64,000 nucleotides of DNA, from NCBI RefSeq assembly GCF_900156405.1, contig NZ_FTNN01000004.1, positions 28,914 to 92,913 of the forward strand, written 5' to 3'. This document shows positions 18,408-28,339 of this stretch, piece after piece. Positions within the stretch are counted from its first letter, which is position 1; every line of letters starts with the position of its first letter. The notes under the pieces were generated by a model that did no database searches, had not been told where the DNA came from, and was given only the letters and a program-made list of their open reading frames with translations. The DNA comes from Shewanella morhuae (lineage in GTDB: Bacteria > Pseudomonadota > Gammaproteobacteria > Enterobacterales > Shewanellaceae). Made by a program: the position numbers and the translations under genes.

Positions 18408-19736
18408 TTAACGGTTTTTAGCTGCCGTATTTTCAAGAATGATATTCTGCTCTGCTAACACAGCACTTTGCACCATATCGGCATTGTAGTGTTCCATATC
18501 GAGCTCATCCTCAGATTTGGCAATCACGGTTGTGGCCACTAAGTCACCCGAGACGTTTACGACAGTACGCGCCATATCTAAAATACGGTCAATCCCCGCA
18601 ATTAACGCCACGCCTTCTAACGGTAAACCCACTGTCGATAACACTAAGGTCAACATCACTAAACCGGCACCAGGCACGCCAGCAGTACCAATAGAAGCTA
18701 AGGTAGCAGTTAAAATAATAGTGAGATAATCCACCCAAGTGAGATCAATACCAAAAGCTTGCGCTACAAAAAGTGCCGTAACGCCTTGATATAATGCAGT
18801 ACCATCCATGTTAATTGTGGTGCCAAGAGGTAATACAAAACTCGAAATCTTCTTATTAACCCCCAAATACTCACTTGCACACTTCATGCTAGCGGGCAAC
18901 GTACCGGCAGAACTTGAGGTCGTAAAAGCCACTGCAATGGCATTGCTGATCCCTTTGAAAAAATGCAAAGGATTCAACTTAGAAAACACGCTTAAAACAA
19001 TACTGTAGAAACCTAATACGTGAATAATACAGCCAATATAAACAGCAACAATCACCTTAAGCAGCGGCAATAGCATATCGATACCGTATTCACCCGCCAC
19101 CCAAGCCATTAAGCCAAACACCCCATAAGGCGCTAACTTCATCACCATATCGGTGAGTTTATACATGGCTTCAGCTAAGCTTTCGAATACTTTAATTGCA
19201 GGTTTTCCGTGGTCACCTATCAGTACCAAGGCGATACCTAAGGCAACGGCAAACACTATCACTTGCAGAATTTGACCATTTGCTAATGCTGCAATCGGGT
19301 TAGTCGGTACGATATCAAGCAATGTCTGCATGACAGAAGGCACTTCTTTAACCACATCAGACATACCAGAAGGTAGAGGTAAATTAAGGCCCGCACCTGG
19401 CTGAATCACATAACCAACAACCAGACCGATACTGATCGCGATTGCGGTAGTGCAAAGATAAAAGGCAAAAGATTTAAAGCCAATTCGCCCCATTTTAGCG
19501 GTATCTTCCATTGAAGTGACACCGACAATCAGCGAACAAAATACCAAGGGCACAATCAACATTTTAATAATGTTAACAAATAAGGTACCAATCGGTTTTA
19601 ACACGGTCGCTTGCTCACCAAATACCACGCCGACCGTAATACCCAGTATCATACCCACAAGAATTTGTAGCCATAAAGGTACTGACATCCAGTAGGACCA
19701 TACGCGGCCTAACGCTGACGATGTTTGTTTTGACAT
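18408..19736 (-). CDS. Dicarboxylate/amino acid:cation symporter (DAACS family)
   Basis: A 442-residue inner-membrane symporter of the glutamate/aspartate/C4-dicarboxylate family. Diagnostic motifs: FTTSSSAGTLPASM (hairpin 1, Ser-rich), GTTINMDGTALYQ in transmembrane helix 7, AGVPGAGLVML in hairpin 2, and the substrate and ion site ARTVVNVSGD in helix 8. An arginine in that last segment (MARTV) is compatible with acidic substrates. It moves the substrate with Na+ or H+. The exact substrate cannot be read from sequence. Confidence 0.92.
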   Translation of the reverse strand: MSKQTSSALGRVWSYWMSVPLWLQILVGMILGITVGVVFGEQATVLKPIGTLFVNIIKMLIVPLVFCSLIVGVTSMEDTAKMGRIGFKSFAFYLCTTAIAISIGLVVGYVIQPGAGLNLPLPSGMSDVVKEVPSVMQTLLDIVPTNPIAALANGQILQVIVFAVALGIALVLIGDHGKPAIKVFESLAEAMYKLTDMVMKLAPYGVFGLMAWVAGEYGIDMLLPLLKVIVAVYIGCIIHVLGFYSIVLSVFSKLNPLHFFKGISNAIAVAFTTSSSAGTLPASMKCASEYLGVNKKISSFVLPLGTTINMDGTALYQGVTALFVAQAFGIDLTWVDYLTIILTATLASIGTAGVPGAGLVMLTLVLSTVGLPLEGVALIAGIDRILDMARTVVNVSGDLVATTVIAKSEDELDMEHYNADMVQSAVLAEQNIILENTAAKNR

Positions 19737-20128
19737 GTTAATAACCTTGAATTTGAAATGAAGATATGGCGAAATTCCATCCTTGGCAGGTGCTAATCGA
19801 TTCCCCTAATTAGCAGAGCGCAGAGTCTAGCATAAAGGATAAAAATCTAAGGATGATCTGTATCACGTAAGAATCAACCGCCGCAAAATCAGCCAAACAC
19901 GTCAATAATGTCGACTAAAATGCCTTTTATATAGAGCGATAAATCGGTAACAAACTAAGCTTGCGCCAAGTTAGCGGCGCTAACAGCAGCGATTAATCGT
20001 TATCATCTCAACCTGTATTTAGCTATGGCATTAGTCGTTTTTTGCTTTGTACTTTATGTTAAAGTGGCGCTAAAAATCCCTCTATTAACAAGAAGGGTCT
20101 ATCAAGATACCCGCCTAGGAGTTGTTGT
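19737..20128. other. Intergenic region between symporter and GNAT genes
   Basis: A 392-base divergent region holding both promoters. It has one compact hairpin, GTTAGC - GGC - GCTAAC at 19970-19984. No gene or recognisable operator found. Confidence 0.5.
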
Positions 20129-20572
20129 ATGTTAATCCGTAAAGCGAAAGCCCAAGACCTAACGGCCTTAGTGCAATTTAATCAAGCCATGGCTGAAGAG
20201 ACCGAAGGCTTAGCCTTAGATGAAACCACACTCACGCAAGGCGTGGGCACGTTACTTGAAAGCCCACAAAAAGGGTTTTATCTCGTCGCCGAAATCGCTG
20301 GTGAAATCGTAGGCTCACTGATGGTGACATTTGAATGGAGCGATTGGCGTGCTAAGGATTATTACTGGATCCAAAGTGTGTATATTCGCCCGCAAAATCG
20401 TCGTCAAGGTATCTATGGCAAACTGTATAACCAAGTTAAACAACTGGCCGAAACCAATGGCGGCGCCGCAAGTTTTCGTTTATATGTCGAACAAGAAAAC
20501 CTTGCTGCCCAGCAGACTTACCAAGCACTAGGAATGAAGCAGAGTTACTACTTAATGTTTGAAGAAAAATAA
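20129..20572 (+). CDS. GNAT-family N-acetyltransferase
   Basis: A 147-residue acetyltransferase with AGGAG before the ATG. It has IRKAKAQDLTALVQFNQ at the N-terminus and the acetyl-CoA loop YIRPQNRRQGIYGKLYNQV near residue 89, then the C-terminal strand FRLYVEQENLAAQQTYQALG typical of RimI/aminoglycoside-type members. Substrate unknown. It stands alone with its own terminator. Confidence 0.82.
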   Translation: MLIRKAKAQDLTALVQFNQAMAEETEGLALDETTLTQGVGTLLESPQKGFYLVAEIAGEIVGSLMVTFEWSDWRAKDYYWIQSVYIRPQNRRQGIYGKLYNQVKQLAETNGGAASFRLYVEQENLAAQQTYQALGMKQSYYLMFEEK

Positions 20573-20596
20573 GCACTTTAAAATATTCACAAAAAT

Positions 20597-20628
20597 AAAA
20601 AGGTCGAACCAGTGGCTCGACCTTTTTT
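20597..20628. terminator. Terminator between GNAT gene and sdaC
   Basis: AAAAAGGTCGA - 9 nt - TCGACCTTTTTT; usable from both sides. Confidence 0.8.
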
Positions 20629-20675
20629 ACAGATGGCGCAACAGCTTAATGCCGCGCGTCGACGAACATTCAAAC

Positions 20676-21971
20676 CTAGCTAAAGAAACCAAATACGATT
20701 GCTGTCATCGCGAGTAAACCTGCAATAACAACAAAGATATTACTAATACGGCCGCGATATGCTTTTAATGCTGGTACTTTATACACAGCATACATAGGCA
20801 TAATGTACAGAATTGCAGCGATAATTGGACCACCTAAGGCTTCAATCATACCCAAGATGCTTGGGTTAATCACAGCCACAGCCCAGATAGTGAAGAACAT
20901 AAAGCCTAGGATAAACTTGTCGATTTTCACATCAGAAACAGATTTACCACTTGAGCGTAACTGCTTAACAATCACACCTTTCATGCCTTCTGTCGCGCCC
21001 ATGTAATGGCCGAAGAAAGAAGACGCAATCGCGATAAAGGCAATAAACGGACCAAAGTAGCTTACAAAACCACTAGAATGTACGTTAGCTAAGTAAGACA
21101 AAATCGGTAGATTCTGCGCTTTAGCTTCAGCTAACTGAGCTGGCGATAACGACAACACACAAGAGAATACAAACAACATCACAAAGCCGACTAACATCAT
21201 CGAAGTGTTGCGTAAAATTACATCGGCTTTACGAGAAGCATTAGCACCGTGGTCGCGTTTTAATGATACTGAAAACTGTGAAATCGCAGGAGAATGGTTA
21301 AAGGCAAACACTAACACAGGGATAGTCAACCAGACGGTTCCTAAAAATGCCCCCACTTCTGGCACCACTTGCAGCGCGTCCATTTTCCATTCAGGCATTA
21401 AATAAAGGGACATAAAAGCGAGAATACCCACCAGCGGATACACTAAAAGTTGAGTCACTTTGAGCATAAATTTTTCACCAGCAACCATTACAGCCATCAT
21501 ACCAAGAATTAACACCCCTGATAGAATGAAGCGCGGTGGCGATGCCATACCTAACTGGTTCACGATAAAGCTATCAACGGTGTTGGTAATCCCCACTCCG
21601 TAAATAAGCACAATCGGGTAAATAGCAAAGAAATACAGCACTGTAATGGCCTTACCTGCACCAATACCAAAATGCTCTTCCACTACTTGGGTGATATCAC
21701 TACCGGGAATGCTTGATGAACACACAAAACGAGATAAACCACGGTGAGCAAGATAAGTCATAGGGCCAATAATTACGGCCATTAGTACCAGCGGCCAAAA
21801 ACCGCCCATACCCGCGTTAATAGGTAAAAACAAAATACCAGCACCTACTGCAGTGCCAAACAAGCTCAACATCCAAGTAGTATCTTGGCGTGTCCAAGGT
21901 AAGTCTTTTGTGGTGTTATTTTCTTGCGTGCTTTGAGGTGTTCCAAGAACACTGATCACATCTTTTTGCAT
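20676..21971 (-). CDS. sdaC: Serine:H+ symporter SdaC-type (HAAAP family)
   Basis: A 431-residue transporter with 11 or so hydrophobic segments. It follows E. coli SdaC over most of its length: [19 protein letters not shown] at the first helix, [54 protein letters not shown], and [17 protein letters not shown] near the C-terminus. It imports serine with protons. Unlike E. coli there is no adjacent sdaB serine deaminase in the window. Confidence 0.9.
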   Translation of the reverse strand: MQKDVISVLGTPQSTQENNTTKDLPWTRQDTTWMLSLFGTAVGAGILFLPINAGMGGFWPLVLMAVIIGPMTYLAHRGLSRFVCSSSIPGSDITQVVEEHFGIGAGKAITVLYFFAIYPIVLIYGVGITNTVDSFIVNQLGMASPPRFILSGVLILGMMAVMVAGEKFMLKVTQLLVYPLVGILAFMSLYLMPEWKMDALQVVPEVGAFLGTVWLTIPVLVFAFNHSPAISQFSVSLKRDHGANASRKADVILRNTSMMLVGFVMLFVFSCVLSLSPAQLAEAKAQNLPILSYLANVHSSGFVSYFGPFIAFIAIASSFFGHYMGATEGMKGVIVKQLRSSGKSVSDVKIDKFILGFMFFTIWAVAVINPSILGMIEALGGPIIAAILYIMPMYAVYKVPALKAYRGRISNIFVVIAGLLAMTAIVFGFFS

Positions 21972-22431
21972 ATAGAAGTTACCTTACATGTGACTGATTT
22001 AATAAATTCGTGCTAAGGATAACCAAAAAAAGTCTATAAAAGTTGATCTGACACCGCTTAATGTAAGGGAATTTAATAATAAACTAATATTGGGATGCAG
22101 ATCTCTGATTTAACGTAATAAATCATCAATTTAACAGCAAAAAACAAACACTAAAACCCCATTAGATCACAAATTTTTCACCAAAAGCCCAATGTCGTGA
22201 CATTGCCTGTGCGTTGATAAAAACAGCTAAATCAATTTGAGTCACAAAAATCCACAAAACATGACACAACACCACAAACTTGCGGGTAAAGTTGATCCGG
22301 ATCACTGTTGGCAATGTTAAATTTTTACAAATAACTATCAGTTTTTACCCTGCATAAAAAATGGCTCAGCGCGAATTAAACTTCACGGTGAGCCATTAAT
22401 AATAAACGGTGAGCAGTTAAATCTATCGAGT
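21972..22431. other. sdaC upstream region
   Basis: A 460-base AT-rich region between sdaC and the acylase gene (both minus strand). It contains the acylase terminator at 22360-22397 and, presumably, the sdaC promoter. A 12-bp palindrome TGATCCGGATCA lies at 22293-22304 but I cannot assign it. No gene seen. Confidence 0.5.
22360..22397 (-). terminator. Terminator after acylase gene
   Basis: AATGGCTCA ... TGAGCCATT with a 20-base loop; on the minus strand it is followed by a TTTTTT run. Confidence 0.7.
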
Positions 22432-24996
22432 TTAAGGTTTCTGTAAACTCAACTCCGTTGTTGATAACACTGCAGGGGCGATATCCGCCTCTTTAAACAA
22501 CAGCGGCCTGAAGCTTTTTTCAGTCGAGTACAAGATACTTTGATCGGCAAAAGCTGGAGTTAAGATATTACTCGACTCAGAGTAAGTTAAAATCCCCCGC
22601 GCTACTGGCCCCTCGTCGGTAAAATGCACCGCCATCATCCAGCTCGAACCGTAACGGACTTGATATCCCTTCGCGGTTAAACCAGAGCTCATCGCCTTAC
22701 CCGTGACCACATCCATAACTGGTGCGTATTTGTGCTGCGGGATCAAAGTGTCATCGCCCGACAAACTGGTCGAGAACACGTTAAAGCCACCTTCAGTATT
22801 ATGGCTACCCGGCCAAGGTAAACGTGTTCCACTTGGCGTTCCATCGGGCAGAGATTTTTCCACAAACTGCACATCACCTAATGGTGCATCTAAGGCAAAG
22901 CCTGCCGCCTCAAGGTTAAGTGCACCGTAAGCCAAGGCGACTAATGCACTGCCATCGGCAGTTAACGTTTTAGGAGTTGTGGCCGCATTAGCGGGATCAA
23001 ACCCTTGGGTCAACATCGTCGTTTGGCTAAACTGGTGAGCAAACTCACGCACTAAGACGCCGCCTTTGCTGTCGTTATCTTGCTTACCATTCCATGCTTT
23101 TAACGCTGCACAAGCCGAAGTGACATCTTTTGATAAACTCGCTGACACCACCACAGGTGTGCTGCCTTGGGCATCACACTGGGCAATCAAATCAGGCAGC
23201 ACTAGCTCAGCTAAATAACTGCGATTAGATAACACCGCTGCTTCAAGCTCTTCCAAACTAAACTTGCCATCTGCACCAGCGGCATCTTGCATTAAGCTCA
23301 GCCCCATACGTGTACGCAGTGATAACTGCCCCGCTTCTACACCATACATGGGCGAGAAATAAGTGAGTGGTTCATTTAAGTTTGTTGACCAGAATGAATC
23401 ATTAGAGTTTTGCACAAAGTCAGTGCGTTCAAGTTTGGGCGCACGCTCATAGGGTGTTGGGCCATCGAAACTGAACAGCGAGGTATTACCGGGTAAAATC
23501 GTAAAGCCTGCTTTCTCTTTTGCCGCCTTAATGTCTGGCGAGGTTTTGAGTAACACTACCGCCGCTTCTGACAATCCCGGCACAGTAGAATCGTCAATAT
23601 AGAAGGCATTACCCTCTTTATCGGCATACATAGTGTTATTAAAAATAACCCCGTCGTAATCTTTAAAGGCTTGTTGAAACTCTTCTTTATTGGTCGCCAT
23701 ATCCATTGCTAGCCAATGGTCAACCGGATCCATATTGCCCATATTGGCATCTTGGAGCATAAAGGCGCCGCCATCATCCCAACCAAATGGCGCTAACGCA
23801 GCGGGTGCTTCGACCATAGGGCCTTTGGCTGTGGTATAAATATCCTTCTCAGCCACCAGCATGCCCGCTGGGCCGCCATTAACTAAAATCGATACTGTCT
23901 CTTTGGTGATCGGCAACGGTTTACCATCAAACAGATATTGCATCCGATCGCCTGAGACTAACTCAAGGTTATATATCACAAAATGTTCAGCAGTTGAAAA
24001 GGTATGCGTCCAAGCTAAGTCTTTATTAAAGCCGATATTAATCGGTCCAGGCATACCGACTAGCGAGCCACCCATCATGTCTAAATGCCCAGGAATAGTG
24101 ATATGCGACTGCCAAAAACGCAGGTTGCCCGTATGCGGGAAGTGCGGATTACCCAGCACCATACCTTTACCATTTTCAGTTTTATCTTTACCTAACCCCC
24201 AACCGTTGGAGCCTAACTCACCAGGATTGGTCTCTGGCGTAGTAATACGAGCCACGCGGGCAATCAACTTAGATTGCATATCGGCAACAAATGCCGTTTG
24301 GTCTTGGCTTGGCGCAGGCCCAACAATACGCGGCATATATTCCTGCGCATCCCCTGGGTTAGCGTAGAAAATCAAATCGAGAAAATTAGCCGCGCCCGGT
24401 AATAACGCGATAGAAAACAGATAGGTGACCACATCCTCTGGTGCTATGGCTTTCACCCAAGGCTGACCACCACAAAAAGGTTCAGCCGTTTGTTTGCCCG
24501 CTTCGACATCTGCAAGATATTGGTTATAACCAGAGGTAAAACCTTGGATTAATGCCCGTGAATTTTCACTAAAACTAGGCCATTTTTCTTCGGCTTGTGC
24601 CCTGATTTTTAATGCTTTATAGGCAAAGTCTGAAATCAAGTTGCCGTTATCTTCAGCCGTGGGTAGACCGGTCGTAAAATCAATTGACGCATGGGGGCCA
24701 AAATACATAGAGCGCTGCGAGTTAGCTTTAATAAAGCCATCGGCTAACACACATAAATTATCTTGCGCTTGTGCATAACCGCTACCAAAACCTAGGCTTT
24801 CTAAGTTATCGGCTTGGATATGCGGCACACCGTAGGTAGTACGGCGAATACTGGCTTTGAGTAAACCATTAGGCGCAAAAGTTTGTAATTGGGTTTCAGG
24901 TTCGGTAGGCGTAGAGCTATCGTCGCTATCGTTACAACCTGCGAGTATGACACCGCAGGCCATTCCCATTGCGATCATGAGTTTGTTGAATTTCAT
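22432..24996 (-). CDS. Penicillin-acylase-family Ntn hydrolase lipoprotein
   Basis: An 854-residue N-terminal-nucleophile amidase of the penicillin acylase family. Lipoprotein leader with lipobox LAGC (C21). The alpha part begins RRTTYGVPHIQADNLESLGFGSGYAQAQDN; the autocatalytic cut should be just before S263 in GELGSNGW, leaving that serine as nucleophile at the start of the beta chain. GNPHFPH and PGPINIGFNKDLAWTHT follow, as in the family. Relatives hydrolyse N-acyl-homoserine lactones or cyclic lipopeptides. In Shewanella an enzyme of this kind (Aac) is reported as an AHL acylase, so quorum-signal breakdown is a fair guess. It is a single gene divergent from yjjX. Confidence 0.85.
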   Translation of the reverse strand: MKFNKLMIAMGMACGVILAGCNDSDDSSTPTEPETQLQTFAPNGLLKASIRRTTYGVPHIQADNLESLGFGSGYAQAQDNLCVLADGFIKANSQRSMYFGPHASIDFTTGLPTAEDNGNLISDFAYKALKIRAQAEEKWPSFSENSRALIQGFTSGYNQYLADVEAGKQTAEPFCGGQPWVKAIAPEDVVTYLFSIALLPGAANFLDLIFYANPGDAQEYMPRIVGPAPSQDQTAFVADMQSKLIARVARITTPETNPGELGSNGWGLGKDKTENGKGMVLGNPHFPHTGNLRFWQSHITIPGHLDMMGGSLVGMPGPINIGFNKDLAWTHTFSTAEHFVIYNLELVSGDRMQYLFDGKPLPITKETVSILVNGGPAGMLVAEKDIYTTAKGPMVEAPAALAPFGWDDGGAFMLQDANMGNMDPVDHWLAMDMATNKEEFQQAFKDYDGVIFNNTMYADKEGNAFYIDDSTVPGLSEAAVVLLKTSPDIKAAKEKAGFTILPGNTSLFSFDGPTPYERAPKLERTDFVQNSNDSFWSTNLNEPLTYFSPMYGVEAGQLSLRTRMGLSLMQDAAGADGKFSLEELEAAVLSNRSYLAELVLPDLIAQCDAQGSTPVVVSASLSKDVTSACAALKAWNGKQDNDSKGGVLVREFAHQFSQTTMLTQGFDPANAATTPKTLTADGSALVALAYGALNLEAAGFALDAPLGDVQFVEKSLPDGTPSGTRLPWPGSHNTEGGFNVFSTSLSGDDTLIPQHKYAPVMDVVTGKAMSSGLTAKGYQVRYGSSWMMAVHFTDEGPVARGILTYSESSNILTPAFADQSILYSTEKSFRPLLFKEADIAPAVLSTTELSLQKP

Positions 24997-25253
24997 TATT
25001 ATTATCTCTTGGTTTTGATTCCTTCAATGACATTGCCTTACTGCCTGTCCAGACAAATGACTGAAGGAGCAATAGTTGCATGTCGCTTCCTAGTGCCTAA
25101 GCTGGCTATTTTGCCTCCCCTACTGTTGGCTTTTTTACTGAGCTTCACCAAAGACTGTGGCAAAATAGAAAACCCAAACGCTTAGACACCTCAGACCATT
25201 TAAGCAATGATTCAAACGAGCGTCCACATTAATAACCAAAATAAGCAACATAT

Positions 25254-25826
25254 ATGAAACAAAGTGTGCAGCGAAAAATAATTAACATAAAAGTGGGCTC
25301 TAAAAACCCAGTTAAAATCAATGCAGCAACGACGGCGATGGCGCAACTGTTCCCCGATAGCATTATCGAAGTAAAGGGTATGGATGCGCCTTCAGGCGTA
25401 GCGGCGCAGCCAATGACGGATAGTGAAACTCGCCAAGGCGCGATTAATCGGGTGCACTATTGTCAACAACAAGACACGCAAGCAACCAAGGCTGATTACT
25501 ACTTTGCCATGGAAGGTGGCGTTGATAACTTTGACTTTGGTCCAGCCACTTTCGCCTACATCGCTATTGGTCATAAAGACCAACTCGCCATTGGCCGTAG
25601 CGCAATTTTGCCGCTGCCAATGCAGGTTTATCGCGCATTAGAAGCAGGTGAAGAACTCGGGCATGTGATGGATAGGTTATTTAACACCATCAATATCAAG
25701 CAGAAAGGTGGCGCTATTGGTTTACTCACCCACGGGCATGCAACCCGTGAAAGCAATTACACTCAAGCGATAATTCTCGCCATGGCGCCACTGCTAAATC
25801 CCGATATTTACGCACAAACTTGTTAG
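25254..25826 (+). CDS. yjjX: Inosine/xanthosine triphosphatase
   Basis: A 190-residue member of the YjjX NTPase family (DUF84). It hydrolyses non-canonical purine nucleoside triphosphates (ITP, XTP) and limits their use in RNA and DNA. Family features: [11 protein letters not shown] at residues 15-25, the acidic FAMEGGVDN near residue 84, and [22 protein letters not shown] at the C-terminus. The downstream MarR-GNAT gene begins only four bases after the stop, so the two are likely co-transcribed. Confidence 0.9.
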   Translation: MKQSVQRKIINIKVGSKNPVKINAATTAMAQLFPDSIIEVKGMDAPSGVAAQPMTDSETRQGAINRVHYCQQQDTQATKADYYFAMEGGVDNFDFGPATFAYIAIGHKDQLAIGRSAILPLPMQVYRALEAGEELGHVMDRLFNTINIKQKGGAIGLLTHGHATRESNYTQAIILAMAPLLNPDIYAQTC

Positions 25827-25830
25827 TCAC

Positions 25831-26898
25831 ATGTTGCAAGCGCAGTTGAAGCCCGCTAACTTAGTTGTGACCTACAACCAAACCTATTCAGCTATGGCGC
25901 TAACAAATGCAGTATCGACTCAAGGCTCTGCAATAATGGCGACGCAAGTTAAGCCAACGCCTCAAACTAGGCAAACGGCTGAGCCAGACTCATCCACAGA
26001 GCTCAGGCACTTATCTCGCTATCTGGTGAGAAATTTAGGCATGCTCAACGCCGCCTTTGGAGACTTGCCTCTCTCGCCCGTGCAAGCACATACTTTATTT
26101 GAGCTAGGTAAGCAGCCATTAACCATCAAAGAGCTGGCCTGCAAACTCAGCATCGATAAGTCCAACGCCAGTCGAGCGATTAAACATCTGGTTGATAAAA
26201 ATCTTGCCCACAGTCAAATTCACCCACGGGATAACCGCTGCTTAGTGGTGCAACTCACGCCAGCGGGTAAAAAATTACTCGTAAAATTAGATACGCAGCA
26301 AAATCAATTATTTCAAGAAATTTTAGCCCAACTAACCTCTGCACAAACCTCACAAATAGAAGAAGCTCTTATGTTATATAACCAAGCCGTACATAACGCC
26401 AAGCAGCAAAGTGGTTGTCAGATTCGCCAAGCCACAGCCCAAGATGATGCCGCAATCGCCAAAGTCATCCGCGATGTTTCTGCTGAATACGGTTTAACCG
26501 CAGATAAAGGCTATGGCGTGGCAGACCCAACCTTAGATTGCCTCAGCCAGATTTACTCCCAAGCGGGCGCCAACTATTGGATTATCGAATTAGAAGGCCG
26601 CATTTTAGGTGGTGCTGGCATTGCGCCTTTAGCCAACAATGATGGCATTTGTGAACTGCAAAAAATGTACTTTATGCCCGAAATTCGCGGCAAAGGACTC
26701 GCGACACGCTTAGCGTTAATGGCACTCGATTTTGCCCGCGAAACGGGTTATCAAGGCTGTTATTTAGAAACTACAGCGGTACTAAATGAAGCGGTAAAAC
26801 TCTATGAGAAATTGGGCTTTGTGCATTTATCAGCACCGCTAGGTAACACAGGCCACGATGCCTGTGAAATACCGATGTTGCTAGAGCTTAATCAATAG
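25831..26898 (+). CDS. MarR-GNAT bifunctional protein
   Basis: A 355-residue fusion. Residues about 55-190 are a MarR winged helix ([25 protein letters not shown] is the recognition helix region, [17 protein letters not shown] the wing). Residues about 197-352 are a GNAT domain ([19 protein letters not shown], acetyl-CoA loop [19 protein letters not shown]). Such fusions occur in many bacteria, where the acetyltransferase may acetylate a small molecule or proteins under control of its own repressor part. The first 50 residues are non-conserved; a start at the ATG of MATQVKPT (25936) is also plausible. Confidence 0.85.
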   Translation: MLQAQLKPANLVVTYNQTYSAMALTNAVSTQGSAIMATQVKPTPQTRQTAEPDSSTELRHLSRYLVRNLGMLNAAFGDLPLSPVQAHTLFELGKQPLTIKELACKLSIDKSNASRAIKHLVDKNLAHSQIHPRDNRCLVVQLTPAGKKLLVKLDTQQNQLFQEILAQLTSAQTSQIEEALMLYNQAVHNAKQQSGCQIRQATAQDDAAIAKVIRDVSAEYGLTADKGYGVADPTLDCLSQIYSQAGANYWIIELEGRILGGAGIAPLANNDGICELQKMYFMPEIRGKGLATRLALMALDFARETGYQGCYLETTAVLNEAVKLYEKLGFVHLSAPLGNTGHDACEIPMLLELNQ

Positions 26899-27239
26899 AA
26901 CATGCAGCGGTGTTACAGGAAGGCGTGTAGGAATCAATCGATGCAAGCGTCAAGGGGAACAATAATGACTACCATTGATCCCCACTAATTTGACGCACTT
27001 TAGTTTTATTAGCATCCCCCTTAATAAGCACGATGATAAAATCTATATCGTTAACCGTTATTTAGGGCAACAATGCCAATCCTAACGACCACTTATGCGC
27101 TAGCATGTTAACTACTTACTTTTTAACATTTATAAATCAATATATTTGTACATTCCTGATGATTTTTGTGTATAAAAAACGATAGAGAAATGATAAATTA
27201 CAGTTAATACATATAGTTAAAAATAAGGCTAGGTGTTTT
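26899..27239. other. Intergenic region before DUF3565 gene
   Basis: A 341-base AT-rich region. It carries the 16-mer CAACAATGCCAATCCT at 27068-27083, repeated exactly at 27716-27731 in the accessory patch downstream. The bases just before 27240 include AAGGCTAGG, the probable ribosome site of the DUF3565 gene. No gene seen. Confidence 0.5.
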
Positions 27240-27446
27240 TTGGAACAACCGATAATAGGTTTCCATCTTGATACAGAGAATCATTGGGTGGCGAAATTAA
27301 GTTGCGGTCACTTTCAGCATGTACGCCACAACCCTCCGTGGTCAGTAAGACCATGGGTAATATCACAAAACGGAAGGACGGGTATGCTTGGCTTTAAATT
27401 GAACTGCAAGAAATGTGATACAGGCTCACCGCCAGACCAAGAATAA
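27240..27446 (+). CDS. DUF3565 small protein
   Basis: A 68-residue protein starting at TTG (27240), supported by AAGGCTAGG upstream and by family similarity from the first residue. Conserved pieces are IIGFHLDTENHWVAKLSCGH, QHVRHNPPWSVRPWV and the CKKCD near the end. The cysteines and histidines (CGH, CKKC) suggest a small zinc-binding fold. Function is unknown. Confidence 0.8.
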   Translation: MEQPIIGFHLDTENHWVAKLSCGHFQHVRHNPPWSVRPWVISQNGRTGMLGFKLNCKKCDTGSPPDQE

Positions 27447-28084
27447 GTATGGTTTCGTTTGCCCCTGTAAGCCGTGCCTCACAAGCGACTCAAACGTAAG
27501 CAATATAGATCTATTGTCCTAGATGCTTTAGTCCCAAAGCTAGTTACTTTCTCAATTGCACTATTTTCATTGCTATTATTTTTCCTGTGACACGCCATCT
27601 TTTGATTTAATAAGAAGCATCCCTATAGGCTCGACGCCATCTGCTGCACATAGATGTACGAATGTTGCGATCACATTGAGCGAATGAACAACCATATCGT
27701 CAGCGGTCACTGCTGCAACAATGCCAATCCTTATCAACCCTCTAACTGTTAGTTTAGCTAAAAAACTATTGCCCAAAAATGGGTTTCACAGCTCAAAAGG
27801 GAAATTGGCCAAGTAAAGCTTTGCCTATAGAAAAATTGATGTGAAAGGATCCCATTACAATTCGACCTAGAAGTTATGCATGTCCCATCTTTCGATTGCG
27901 GCCTTTCGGCCGAGGTGAATCAAAGTCGTGGGGCTTCACCCCACACCCGACCAAGGAGGACTGCTCGTCCTATCCTCCTTGGATTCTCCAAGACGCCCCT
28001 AACGGAGTTGAAAGCTCCTTAGGCATTAAGCGTCCTTATGCTATCGCGTCAGACGCTCGTCCCTGATTCGACTGACGCTATCTC

Positions 28085-28096
28085 GGCATCCATGCC
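28085..28096 (+). repeat. REP-like hairpin core (copy 1)
   Basis: GGC ATCCAT GCC: short stem with the same ATCCAT loop as the two longer copies at 51121-51138 and 53493-53518. Confidence 0.45.
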
Positions 28097-28321
28097 TCGC
28101 TCACGCAACAAACGCAAATGCCCTGCGGCAACTCCGAGGGGAAGAGGAACTTCTGTAGTCTCTGTGTAGACTGTAAATCCTGCATAGAGTTGTGCCTGTC
28201 ACATCCTTCCCATCTCCACAAAAGGCAGGTATTTTTTAAGCATGGTTTTCCGCGGGTTAACGTGCCTACGCTTCACAGCGTTGGCTAAGTACACTCAGGG
28301 AATTTTGGACGGAGAAAAGTA

Positions 28322-28337
28322 TACCCGTTAACGGGTA
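28322..28337. repeat. 16-bp perfect palindrome
   Basis: TACCCGTTAACGGGTA, two bases beyond the stop of the frameshifted gene at 28340. It could act as that gene's terminator stem or as a protein-binding palindrome. Confidence 0.5.
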
Positions 28338-28339
28338 CG

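Larger units (their letters stand above)
27447..28339. other. Gene-poor accessory patch with hairpin repeats
   Basis: About 890 bases without a credible gene. 27610-27735 carries weakly matching parts of the REP-like element seen at 51.1 and 53.5 kb (AGGCTCGACG; GGTCACTGCTGC). 27890-28100 is dense in hairpins: CGGCC/GGCCG at about 27900, GTGGGG/CCCCAC near 27930, a nine-base stem CCAAGGAGG/CCTCCTTGG around 27955-27985, and GGCATCCATGCC at 28085-28096. A 16-bp palindrome ends it at 28322-28337. Confidence 0.6.

Noticed and set aside
22293..22304. TGATCCGGATCA palindrome as an operator of sdaC
   Set aside because: Twelve bases only, no second copy, and not at a clear promoter position.
27576..27776. 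66-codon minus-strand ORF
   Set aside because: It reads through the REP-like repeat fragment; composition follows the repeat, not a protein.
27885..28200. tRNA or rRNA fragment in the hairpin block
   Set aside because: No cloverleaf, no T-loop GGTTCGA-type sequence and no CCA end.
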